NCBI GenBank assembly: GCA_023301725.1
Contig: JALZUD010000004.1
Span: 62,001 to 126,000 of the forward strand
Direction: 5' to 3'
DNA from: Granulosicoccus sp.
GTDB lineage: Bacteria; Pseudomonadota; Gammaproteobacteria; Granulosicoccales; Granulosicoccaceae
DNA length: 64,000 nucleotides
A program made the translations under genes and the position numbers. Under the pieces are notes generated by a model that was not told the origin of the DNA, did not search any database, and saw only the letters and a list, made by a program, of their open reading frames with translations. Of this stretch, positions 7,857-15,180 are shown piece by piece (position 1 is the stretch's first letter; each line of letters begins with the position of its first letter).

Positions 7857-8990
7857 GTGTCGCGTATTCACTCAAGTTCTGATGCGCGACGCCTTGCAAA
7901 GCGTCGCCTGCCTTGGATGGTATTTGATTATATCGACGGGGCAGCTGGCAATGAATATGCAGAAGGTGCTAACCGGAAGCTGCTGCAGGCGTTGCAATTG
8001 CAGCCACGCATACTCAATAACGTAGAGCACCGAAGCCTGGCTGTCGATGTTTTTGGCAAGGTTGCAAAACTTCCATTCGGCGTTAGCCCTATTGGCATGT
8101 GCAACCTGGCGTCCCCCAAGGCCGATGAATGGTTGGCAAAGCATGCGGCTACTCACCATATACCTTGTGGTGTTTCTACCGCGGCGTCGTCGTCCTTGGA
8201 GTCCATGGCGCAATGGTCGGAAGGCCATGCCTGGTTTCAGTTGTATTTTAGTGGTAACGAGCAATCATCACGTGCGCTGGTGGAGCGTGCGCAAGTGGCT
8301 GGCTATGAGACCCTCGTCCTGACTGTTGATGTGCCCGAAGTGGGGCGTCGGCCACGTGAGCTGCGACGTGGCTTTAAAATGCCTTTTGCCATGGGGCCAG
8401 CTCAGGTTCTAGACTTTGCGCTACACCCTCGATGGTCACTTGCCACGTTGTTGCATGGCAAGCCAGAGCTTGCCAATTTTGGCGGCAAGTATGGCGAATT
8501 TGAGCGTACCGCTAGCCGTGCAGGTGCTGACTGGTCGCTACTTGAAAGAATCCGCAGCTGGTGGAAAGGTAATCTGGTCGTGAAAGGCGTGTTGTCCGCA
8601 GAGGATGCGGTACGCTTAAAAGCCTGTGGCGTTGATGCAATACAAGTGTCGAGCCACGGTGGTCGGCAATTGGATAGTGGGCCTGCGCCTATTCAGTGTT
8701 TAGCACAAATTCGTCAGGTGCTAGGGGCAGAGTACCCGCTGTTTTATGACAGTGGTTTACGCTCTGGTGAGGACATTGTCAAAGCCTATGCCTGTGGTGC
8801 AAGTTTTGTGTTTTTTGCAAGGCCGCTGCTATTTGCAATGGCGGCTGAAGGCCAAAAGGGACTCGACACTTTAAGTGATGTATTGGCCACAGAAGCCAGC
8901 CTGACCCTCGCGCAGCTAGGTGTTACTGGCTTGGATCAAGTGGGTATGAACTCCTTGGTGAACGCAGGGGATGTTCTGGCGAGTGCCTAA
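7857..8990 (+). CDS. FMN-dependent alpha-hydroxyacid dehydrogenase, candidate sulfolactate dehydrogenase
   Basis: A 377-residue member of the L-lactate dehydrogenase (LldD)/glycolate oxidase family: an FMN TIM barrel with an N-terminal DYIDGAAGNE segment, FQLYFSG near the active site, the LVVKGV lysine and the catalytic His267 in SSHGGRQLD. The GTG start is supported by TTAGGAG ending 6 bases upstream. These enzymes oxidise 2-hydroxyacids to 2-oxoacids, passing electrons to quinone or cytochrome. Directly behind comDE, the natural substrate would be 3-sulfolactate, giving sulfopyruvate, the ComDE substrate; a membrane-associated sulfolactate dehydrogenase (SlcD) does this in Roseovarius. Lactate or mandelate specificity remains possible. 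Confidence 0.8.
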   Translation: MSRIHSSSDARRLAKRRLPWMVFDYIDGAAGNEYAEGANRKLLQALQLQPRILNNVEHRSLAVDVFGKVAKLPFGVSPIGMCNLASPKADEWLAKHAATHHIPCGVSTAASSSLESMAQWSEGHAWFQLYFSGNEQSSRALVERAQVAGYETLVLTVDVPEVGRRPRELRRGFKMPFAMGPAQVLDFALHPRWSLATLLHGKPELANFGGKYGEFERTASRAGADWSLLERIRSWWKGNLVVKGVLSAEDAVRLKACGVDAIQVSSHGGRQLDSGPAPIQCLAQIRQVLGAEYPLFYDSGLRSGEDIVKAYACGASFVFFARPLLFAMAAEGQKGLDTLSDVLATEASLTLAQLGVTGLDQVGMNSLVNAGDVLASA

Positions 8991-9039
8991 TGTGCTGTTT
9001 TTTCGAAAGCAAACGTGCGTCGTGTTGAGTCTACAAACG

Positions 9040-9081
9040 AAATCATCGACGACAGGTGCGATACCTTACCGCCGATGATTT
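9040..9081. terminator. Inverted repeat between convergent genes
   Basis: AAATCATCG (9040-9048) and CGATGATTT (9073-9081) form a perfect 9-bp stem with a 24-base loop. It lies between the stop codons of the hydroxyacid dehydrogenase (+) and the GlyGly-CTERM gene (-), where a bidirectional terminator is expected; the A/T ends of the arms give each strand a short T-run. Confidence 0.45.
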
Positions 9082-9114
9082 TGAGCCGATAGTTTGAGCT
9101 GTCAGCCCGAACGA

Positions 9115-10620
9115 TCAGATCTCGTGTAATTGCTTCTCACGATGTCTAAATCCAAAACCAGCAAGACCTAATAATAAAAGACTTATGAAGGACATTGAGC
9201 CACCACTACTACTGCTGGCGTTAACGTTATCAAAAGACCTTTGTGTATCGGTAGTTTCAGAAGGATTAGCGTCAGGGTTTTCGTCTGACGGGTTGCCAGT
9301 TACTGTTTCCGGTCCACTGTCTGTCTCAGTGCTTGTTTCTGTCTCTGTCTCTGTCTCTGTCTCTGTGCCAGTCGATGTGTTACCGTTATCAGGCGTCGAG
9401 TTATCCGGATTTTCAGCAGGTGTTTCATCTACCTGCGCCTCATCCACATTCGTTGCCGGATCACCTGTGCCTGTACGCGCCAGGTTGTAACTATCGCAAT
9501 AGTCCGTAGATACAACGATATTCAATCGTGGCTCTAATCGAGTACCTGTACCGTGCAGAGTATTGTCGCTCGGTGTTTCGCTAGTGAGCAACAGAGTTCG
9601 TGTGCCACTGTTGAGCACCGAATCATCTATCGATAAGTCAAAAAACTGGTTCGTAGCATTGTTGTCTGTGTGTGAATTTAGCTGGGCGAGTGCAACTGGC
9701 ATGTCTGAGGCTGCTGTATTGCTGTCCCAGTTATCGTGACTACCCAGGTATACAGACAGATCAACGTTTGACTGCTGGCTGGCAAGCGTAAGCGTGGCCG
9801 AGCCGGTTACATTTTCTGGGTAGTTGAATCTCAGTAATGTTCTTAATTCATCCACCTGAAGGCTCTCGCCTTGAATGACTACTTCAGAACTGCTGACGTG
9901 TACACTCTCGCTGGCTGGAATCGACAGAACATTGGCAAAGCAACTACTCGCATTCTGTGTGTGACCTGCAATGGCTAATTCTGATCGCTGAGGAGATTGT
10001 GGCGTGGCATCGAAGTCCGCTACATTGAAATTAGTGTTTTCGTACTGGTACAAAGCGAAGCGGTCAACCGCATGACCATTCGAGCGCCCTGCAATTTCGA
10101 TCGTGTAGTCACCTGCGGCAAAAAATTGCCTGATAGGCAAACTTTGCCCATCTACGGTTCGAGCATCCCAGGACCATTTGGCGACTTGGCCCATGAAAGC
10201 TTTGGTCCATCCATCCAGAAAATGCTCACCATTGATATTTTGTGCACCCTCGGAGAATCGAATCCAGCCATCATTATGTTCAGTTGGATCAAGGCCTATG
10301 GTGTTGCGTGATCGCCAGCGAAACTCGTAGTTACCCGGCGTGGTGACGGTGAAGTGATAAGTGACTGCATCGCCCCGATCAGCTTCATCTTTTCTGAAGT
10401 TGTTTTGACCACGCCAGGCTCGGTAGCTATCACCGCTGAAGCCAAAGATAGAAGTCTCAGTAGACCAATCACCACCGGCCACTTCAGATTCGATTTCGAC
10501 AACCAGCCGGCCACCGGTTTCAGTAAATGGGTTGTTCGAGCTGTCTGCCAGAGCGTTTGATGCGCCTATTGTACCTACTGCTATGGCTACGCCAATAGTT
10601 ACTAGTTGTTGCTTGATCAC
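9115..10620 (-). CDS. Secreted protein with GlyGly-CTERM sorting signal, function unknown
   Basis: I chose the GTG at 10620 as start because GGGAG lies 7 bases upstream and a clean signal peptide follows (MIKQQLVTIGVAIAVG, cleavage after NALA). The 501-residue product has a beta-rich N-terminal region (about 25-190, Trp-, Gly- and Asp-rich, resembling carbohydrate-binding sandwiches), a middle beta-rich domain with one Cys pair, an acidic Thr/Glu and Pro/Asn linker, and a C-terminus reading SSSSGGSMSFISLLLLGLAG followed by FGFRHREK. That tail (Gly-Gly, hydrophobic helix, basic end) fits GlyGly-CTERM, which rhombosortase cleaves for surface display or type II secretion. No catalytic domain is recognised. 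Confidence 0.82.
   Translation of the reverse strand: MIKQQLVTIGVAIAVGTIGASNALADSSNNPFTETGGRLVVEIESEVAGGDWSTETSIFGFSGDSYRAWRGQNNFRKDEADRGDAVTYHFTVTTPGNYEFRWRSRNTIGLDPTEHNDGWIRFSEGAQNINGEHFLDGWTKAFMGQVAKWSWDARTVDGQSLPIRQFFAAGDYTIEIAGRSNGHAVDRFALYQYENTNFNVADFDATPQSPQRSELAIAGHTQNASSCFANVLSIPASESVHVSSSEVVIQGESLQVDELRTLLRFNYPENVTGSATLTLASQQSNVDLSVYLGSHDNWDSNTAASDMPVALAQLNSHTDNNATNQFFDLSIDDSVLNSGTRTLLLTSETPSDNTLHGTGTRLEPRLNIVVSTDYCDSYNLARTGTGDPATNVDEAQVDETPAENPDNSTPDNGNTSTGTETETETETETSTETDSGPETVTGNPSDENPDANPSETTDTQRSFDNVNASSSSGGSMSFISLLLLGLAGFGFRHREKQLHEI
9342..9365. repeat. Hexanucleotide tandem repeat (TCTCTG)4
   Basis: Four perfect TCTCTG units, preceded by the imperfect TTTCTG unit, lie inside the GlyGly-CTERM gene and encode the alternating Thr-Glu linker. 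Because the unit is six bases, slippage changes linker length by two residues without shifting the frame. Confidence 0.9.
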
Positions 10621-10932
10621 CGATGTTCTCCCGGTTTTGATTAACAATACGAGTATGATACGCACTGAAAATTAGGAGTGTAGTGATCTACTTCGAACTT
10701 TGGGTGTGACATAGTCCGTACTATCATTCGCACTATGGCAAGAGCTGACTTACTTCACATTCGCGCACTCGGTTTGCAAGTGCGCGAATGTGGCCGTGAC
10801 ATAAAACTCTGCTCAGCCTGGCTAGTAATGTCAAATGGTTAGACTAAATGCATCCGAGCGTAAAGGAGTAGAGGCGCAAACAACAGTATTCAACGCCAAT
10901 CCGTTCAGGCCGCTTCAGAGCGAGATTAAGAC
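10621..10932. other. Intergenic region of 312 bases with a long hairpin
   Basis: No gene is visible here. It contains the promoter region of the GlyGly-CTERM gene (- strand) and the 3' flank of yghU (- strand). The outstanding element is the 14-bp perfect inverted repeat at 10756-10792, listed separately. Confidence 0.5.
10756..10792. repeat. 14-bp perfect inverted repeat
   Basis: CACATTCGCGCACT (10756-10769) and AGTGCGCGAATGTG (10779-10792) are perfect reverse complements separated by 9 bases. The stem is GC-rich, but neither strand has a T-run after it, so it is not a classic intrinsic terminator. It sits about 140 bases after the yghU stop codon and about 135 bases before the start of the GlyGly-CTERM gene, so it may terminate yghU with Rho, or act as an operator or RNA structure. 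Confidence 0.75.
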
Positions 10933-11808
10933 CTAGCTGGCATCGCCTATTTTATCTTGAGTCTGAGTGTCGAAGTCAGCTGCACTGTGTCTTTCATGTA
11001 GTTGCGATGCCGGTTCACCGAATGTTCTGTTAACCATGCAGCCGCGTTTTACAGGCTCTCTCTCAGCAATGGCATTAGCCCAGCGGTTCAGATGCTTGTA
11101 GGACGTTGCATCAAGGAAATCGACAGCGTCGTACACATTGCCTAAGATAACTTGGCCGTACCACGCCCAAATCGCAATATCTGCGATAGTGTAGTCGTCT
11201 CCACAGATGTATGTGTTGTTTGCCAGCTGCTGCTCAAGGACGTCAAGTTGGCGTTTGGTTTCCATCGTGAAACGATCAATACAGTATTCAATTTTCACAG
11301 GTGCGTACACGTAGAAATGCCCGAAGCCTCCACCAAGATAGGGAGCACTACCCATTTGCCAGAAAAGCCAATTCATGCATTCGGTTCTTCCTGCTGGGTC
11401 TTTAGGTATGAACGCATCGAATTTTTCAGCCAAATATAGAAGAATGGAGCCTGACTCGAATAAGCGCGTGGGTGGGTTGGTACTGTGGTCAAGTAAAGCT
11501 GGAATTTTGCTGTTAGGGTTTATTGCTACAAAGTCGCTACCAAACTGTGCCCCTTCACCGATGTTAATGGTATACGCATCGTATTCAGCGGCATCAATAC
11601 CTTTAGCCAACAGCTCTTCGAGCATGACAGTAACTTTCACGCCATTGGGTGTTGCCAATGAGTAGAGTTGAAGATCATGTTTGCCCACAGGTAATGTCTT
11701 TTCGTGGGTGGAACCTGCGATTGGCCGATTGATGCTTGCCCACTGGCCGCCACTCTCACTTTCCCATTTCCATACATCTGGTGGGGTATATTCTGTGTCA
11801 GTACTCAT
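10933..11808 (-). CDS. yghU: Glutathione S-transferase family disulfide-bond oxidoreductase, YghU-like
   Basis: Cytosolic glutathione-dependent disulfide reductase of the Nu-class GST family. Starting at the ATG at 11808 it has 291 residues, like E. coli YghU (288), with the family N-terminus (YTPPDVWKWE, INRPIAGSTHEKTLPVGKH), the thioredoxin-fold segment LYSLATPNGVKV, the glutathione-contact motif NPNSKIPAL and FESGSILLYLAEKF, and the helical C-terminal domain (FGHFYVYAPVKIEY). An upstream in-frame ATG would add a 24-residue tail with no family support. It is divergent from the Hsp70-like gene. Confidence 0.93.
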   Translation of the reverse strand: MSTDTEYTPPDVWKWESESGGQWASINRPIAGSTHEKTLPVGKHDLQLYSLATPNGVKVTVMLEELLAKGIDAAEYDAYTINIGEGAQFGSDFVAINPNSKIPALLDHSTNPPTRLFESGSILLYLAEKFDAFIPKDPAGRTECMNWLFWQMGSAPYLGGGFGHFYVYAPVKIEYCIDRFTMETKRQLDVLEQQLANNTYICGDDYTIADIAIWAWYGQVILGNVYDAVDFLDATSYKHLNRWANAIAEREPVKRGCMVNRTFGEPASQLHERHSAADFDTQTQDKIGDAS

Positions 11809-11975
11809 CTGTTTTCGTTGCCTGTTGAATGAATGTAAATAGTAGGTACACTTCCTACTATAAACAATATGCAACGCCAAGGTTAGCTCGAACGTTAAGA
11901 AATCATTGCGTGCCTATTGTTGTCAACGACTATCTGGTTATTGCATGCCAGCCCTCACTCAGGAAGAATACTTTT

Positions 11976-13235
11976 GTGCTAAATCGCATTGCCGGAATTG
12001 ACTTTGGCACTTCAAACTCAAGTGTTGGAATTTTTCGTAATAACCAACCCGATTTGCTCGATATTAACGGCGAAGGTACGGCTACGCCCAGTGCAATTTT
12101 CTACCCCGATGAGGGAGTAGAGGCGGCGTTTGGCAAACGCGCGGTGAACCTCTACACACAAGGAGTGGAGGGGCGCCTACTGCGGTCTCTGAAGTCTGTG
12201 TTGGGCACCTCGCTCATGCAAGAAAAAACCCAAGTGCGGAATCGCCGTGTCGCCTTCTCCGCCATTATCGAAGACTATTTCATGTTCCTTAATACTCAAC
12301 TGGAACAACAGACTAGTCAGCGGGTGGATAGCGTAGTTTTAGGGCGCCCAGTGCACTTTGTTGACAACGATCAGAAGCGCGACATACAGGCTCAGGAACA
12401 ACTGGCTGTCATTGCTAGAAATGCAGGCTTCGAACACATAGAGTTCCAACTCGAGCCCATTGCCGCAGCGCTGCATTATGAAAGCACATTAGCCAAAGAG
12501 GAGCTGGTGGTTATTATCGATATCGGTGGAGGTACAGCAGATTTCAGCGTGCTGCGTTTGTCTCCTGAGCATCATGCAAAGGCCAATAGACAAGACGATA
12601 TATTGACCACTATGGGGGTACACATTGGAGGCACAGACTTTGATCGCTTGTTAAGTTTGCACAGCGTAATGCCGTCGTTGGGCTACGGCTCGCTAGTACA
12701 AGGGACCAACAGAGCGCTGCCAGGTTCACTTTATTTTGATCTTGCCACTTGGCATAAAATTCCTCTTCTATACCAGCGGCAAGTTCAAGCGAAAGTGCAG
12801 CAGATGTTATTAGATGCGCAGTATAAGCAACGCGTTAAAGCGCTGAAAACGATTATTGATGAAAGGCTAGGGCACTCACTTGCACGCGCTGTCGAGATAG
12901 CCAAAATCAATTTGTCTGAATCGGCTAAAGCCGATATTCAACTGTTCGATGATGAAGAATTACTGGTTGATGTAGCTGCCACTCGAGTTGACATGCAAGT
13001 AGCGATCGAGAGTGATGTGGAGAAGCTGCGAGCGTGTGTTGCGCAGGGGCTGAACGAGGCGCAATTGACACCTGCTGATGTTGTTAATGTGTTTTATACC
13101 GGCGGCTCTTCAGGAGTACCGTATTTACGTTCTGTGTTTGAGCAAATGATGCCCCAAGCTAGCCACACACATGGTGATGCATTTGGTAGCGTGTGCCTTG
13201 GACTCACTATTGATGCGGCGCGACGTTTTGCGTGA
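11976..13235 (+). CDS. yegD: Hsp70-family protein, YegD-like
   Basis: An actin/Hsp70-fold ATPase of the short DnaK-like group without a substrate-binding domain. I place the start at the GTG at 11976: AGGAAG lies 9 bases upstream, and the ATPase fold then begins at once with AGIDFGTSNSSVG (phosphate-1 loop, residues 6-18). The reading frame is open back to 11829, but that extension is basic, unlike the family, and runs into the yghU 5' region. Phosphate-2 is IIDIGGGTADFSV and the adenosine motif is FYTGGSSGVPYLRS. The 419-residue length is close to YegD (about 450). Chaperone-like function is inferred; the client is unknown. Confidence 0.88.
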   Translation: MLNRIAGIDFGTSNSSVGIFRNNQPDLLDINGEGTATPSAIFYPDEGVEAAFGKRAVNLYTQGVEGRLLRSLKSVLGTSLMQEKTQVRNRRVAFSAIIEDYFMFLNTQLEQQTSQRVDSVVLGRPVHFVDNDQKRDIQAQEQLAVIARNAGFEHIEFQLEPIAAALHYESTLAKEELVVIIDIGGGTADFSVLRLSPEHHAKANRQDDILTTMGVHIGGTDFDRLLSLHSVMPSLGYGSLVQGTNRALPGSLYFDLATWHKIPLLYQRQVQAKVQQMLLDAQYKQRVKALKTIIDERLGHSLARAVEIAKINLSESAKADIQLFDDEELLVDVAATRVDMQVAIESDVEKLRACVAQGLNEAQLTPADVVNVFYTGGSSGVPYLRSVFEQMMPQASHTHGDAFGSVCLGLTIDAARRFA

Positions 13236-13377
13236 TAGTTGTTGGGGGGTACTAGGAGGGCTCGATTTGCAAGAATCCTCATGTGAATTTTTGAGCAGGT
13301 AATTTGTCAGAGGCTAAACGTTCAGTGTTAATCTGAACAACCCCCCCACACTTCTCTAGCTAGAGCACATCGTCACT

Positions 13378-14376
13378 ATGGTCAGATTTGGAATTCTATC
13401 CACAGCGAAAATTGCACGCGAACTGGTTGCTCCCGCTATTTTTAAGGCAAGCAATGCGCGTATTGAGGCAATTGCTTCTCGCGATATCAAAAAGGCCAGA
13501 CGCCTTGCCAGTAACTACAATGCCCCGCTGGCCTTTGGTAGTTACGAGGAGTTGCTTGCCTGCGATAAAATAGACGCGGTGTACATTCCGCTACCCACGT
13601 CTCAACATGTTGAATGGACAGTGAAGGCGGCAGCGGCTGGCAAGCACGTTCTGTGTGAAAAACCCATTGCATTAAAAGCCTCAGATATTAAACGTTTGAT
13701 CAAGGCGCGTGACAAGGCAGGTGTAGTGGTCTCTGAAGCGTTTATGGTCACCTATCACCCTCAGTGGCAAAAAGTTAAGGCGTTGTTGGCCAAAGGTCTC
13801 ATTGGTCAATTACGCATGATAGACGCATCATTCTCGTACTTTAATACCGATGCCAGCAATATGCGCAACGTACCAGAACTGGGTGGTGGTGCCTTACCGG
13901 ATATTGGCGTTTATCCAGTAGTTGCTGCCCGCTATGCCACTGGACTGGAACCCTTGTCTGTGAGCGCAAGCGTTGAATTTGACCCTCAGTTCCATACTGA
14001 TAGGTTCGCTATGGCAAATCTGACATTCGACGGCTTTGATATGCGTATGTATGTGTCTACGCAAATGGGCAATCGTCAAACTATGGTGTTTCATGGAGAC
14101 AAGGGTTTCATAGAGCTAACGGCCCCTTTTAACTCGAACCTGTACGAGGGTGATGAGATCAGAGTTCACAATCAAGCACACAGCGAAACACAGGTTTTTC
14201 GCTATACAGGGCTTGACCAGTATTGCTGTGAAATCGAGGCCTTTGCAAATCGCGTAGGATCCAGTAAAAAGCAGATATTTTCTCTCGAAGACTCTATGTT
14301 GAATCAGGCGGTCATCGATGCTATTTACCGGTCTGGAAAAAGTGGCAAGCCTGTAACACTCAAACAGGCTTCGTAA
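13378..14376 (+). CDS. Gfo/Idh/MocA family NAD(P)-dependent oxidoreductase
   Basis: A 332-residue sugar/inositol-type dehydrogenase. The N-terminal Rossmann domain starts with RFGILSTAKIA, continues with YIPLPTSQHVEW and has the diagnostic CEKPIAL motif (Lys in EKP). The C-terminal domain has GGGALPDIGVYPV, where the catalytic Asp and downstream Tyr/His region normally lie. The family oxidises or reduces a hydroxyl of a sugar, cyclitol or trans-dihydrodiol; closest impression is the dihydrodiol/xylose dehydrogenase branch. No sugar operon surrounds it, so the substrate is open. A small unknown gene follows immediately. Confidence 0.88.
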   Translation: MVRFGILSTAKIARELVAPAIFKASNARIEAIASRDIKKARRLASNYNAPLAFGSYEELLACDKIDAVYIPLPTSQHVEWTVKAAAAGKHVLCEKPIALKASDIKRLIKARDKAGVVVSEAFMVTYHPQWQKVKALLAKGLIGQLRMIDASFSYFNTDASNMRNVPELGGGALPDIGVYPVVAARYATGLEPLSVSASVEFDPQFHTDRFAMANLTFDGFDMRMYVSTQMGNRQTMVFHGDKGFIELTAPFNSNLYEGDEIRVHNQAHSETQVFRYTGLDQYCCEIEAFANRVGSSKKQIFSLEDSMLNQAVIDAIYRSGKSGKPVTLKQAS

Positions 14377-14380
14377 CTTG

Positions 14381-14686
14381 ATGCCAATTAAAGCACCCAC
14401 CGGTTACACCGTGCAAATCAGCTGTCGACATCCTCACATATCAGCACGCATATACACATTGCTGAGCTCTAGTGAGCATGATGAAAATTTTCTCACCGAA
14501 AATGACTACGATGTGTATGAATGCAGTGATGAGCTGGAGATTATTAGCGTATCCAGAATTGATCAACTACAAGTGCAGGTCGAGTACGAATCTGAAAATA
14601 CGCCCGTCGGGCATCAAAACTTTGTTAGTGCTCTGACGGGGTTTCCGGACACCAGTGTCAGAGTGCTGGAAGAGGAGAAGCTGTAG
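14381..14686 (+). CDS. Small hypothetical protein, 101 residues
   Basis: Begins 4 bp after the stop codon of the Gfo/Idh/MocA gene at an ATG (an adjacent TTG at 14378 would add one residue). The product is acidic (pieces such as SSSEHDENFL and YDVYECSDELE), without signal peptide or membrane segment, and looks like a small alpha/beta cytosolic protein. I do not recognise the family. Its placement in a 365-base stretch with no competing reading frame, and its position in the operon, are the support for it being real. Confidence 0.6.
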   Translation: MPIKAPTGYTVQISCRHPHISARIYTLLSSSEHDENFLTENDYDVYECSDELEIISVSRIDQLQVQVEYESENTPVGHQNFVSALTGFPDTSVRVLEEEKL

Positions 14687-14740
14687 CCCGATCTGCAACT
14701 CTAGTTACAGCAGCTTGAGTGGTATCTGTACCCTAGCGCC

Positions 14741-15166
14741 CTAGCGGTGCGACAAAATGGCATTCCTGAGAACTTCAGGGCTGGACTCGCCTTTGACAAT
14801 ATAGTTGGCAACAGCACTGTACTTAGATGCCTTGTCTTTGTCCGCGTCATCGTCAGATGTGGAATACATCAGTACAACTGTGGGTTGTAGCTTAATATCG
14901 TGTGTGTGTAAATCCAATGCCTCGATAAATTCCCATCCGTTCATTAGAGGCATGTTGATATCAAGGAAGATAGTAATAGGGCCTGATATACCGGGATGTA
15001 ACACTGCAAGCTCTTCGGCAGGGCTTGTCAGTAACTCGATGCCTTCATTGCCGCTGGCAACTTCTAGTAATACGAGTTCAAGGTCGGTCTTTGCCAGTTG
15101 GCGTTTAAGCAGATAGCGATCTTCTGGGCTATCGTCAACGATCATGACAGTGTAAGAGGTAGTCAT
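14741..15166 (-). CDS. Single-domain response regulator (Rcp1-like receiver)
   Basis: A 141-residue stand-alone receiver domain with no output domain. Acidic pocket Asp11/Asp12 (IVDDSPEDR), phosphoacceptor Asp69 (FLDINMPLMNG), switch residue Ser102/Thr103 (MYSTSDD) and conserved Lys125 (IVKGES) are all present. The DDSPEDR start and the IFLDINMP core are typical of receivers that partner phytochrome-like or hybrid kinases. It lies 14 bp after the sugar epimerase gene on the same strand. Output must be by protein-protein contact; the membrane hybrid kinase at 35244-37148 is a possible but unproven partner. Confidence 0.9.
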   Translation of the reverse strand: MTTSYTVMIVDDSPEDRYLLKRQLAKTDLELVLLEVASGNEGIELLTSPAEELAVLHPGISGPITIFLDINMPLMNGWEFIEALDLHTHDIKLQPTVVLMYSTSDDDADKDKASKYSAVANYIVKGESSPEVLRNAILSHR

Positions 15167-15180
15167 TTAAGTAACCGCGT

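Noticed and set aside
9342-9365. Repeats as a possible CRISPR array
   Set aside because: The units are contiguous hexamers without spacers and encode a Thr-Glu linker.
11829-11975. N-terminal extension of the YegD-like gene
   Set aside because: The basic stretch has no family match, overlaps the yghU leader, and a good AGGAAG/GTG start exists at 11976.
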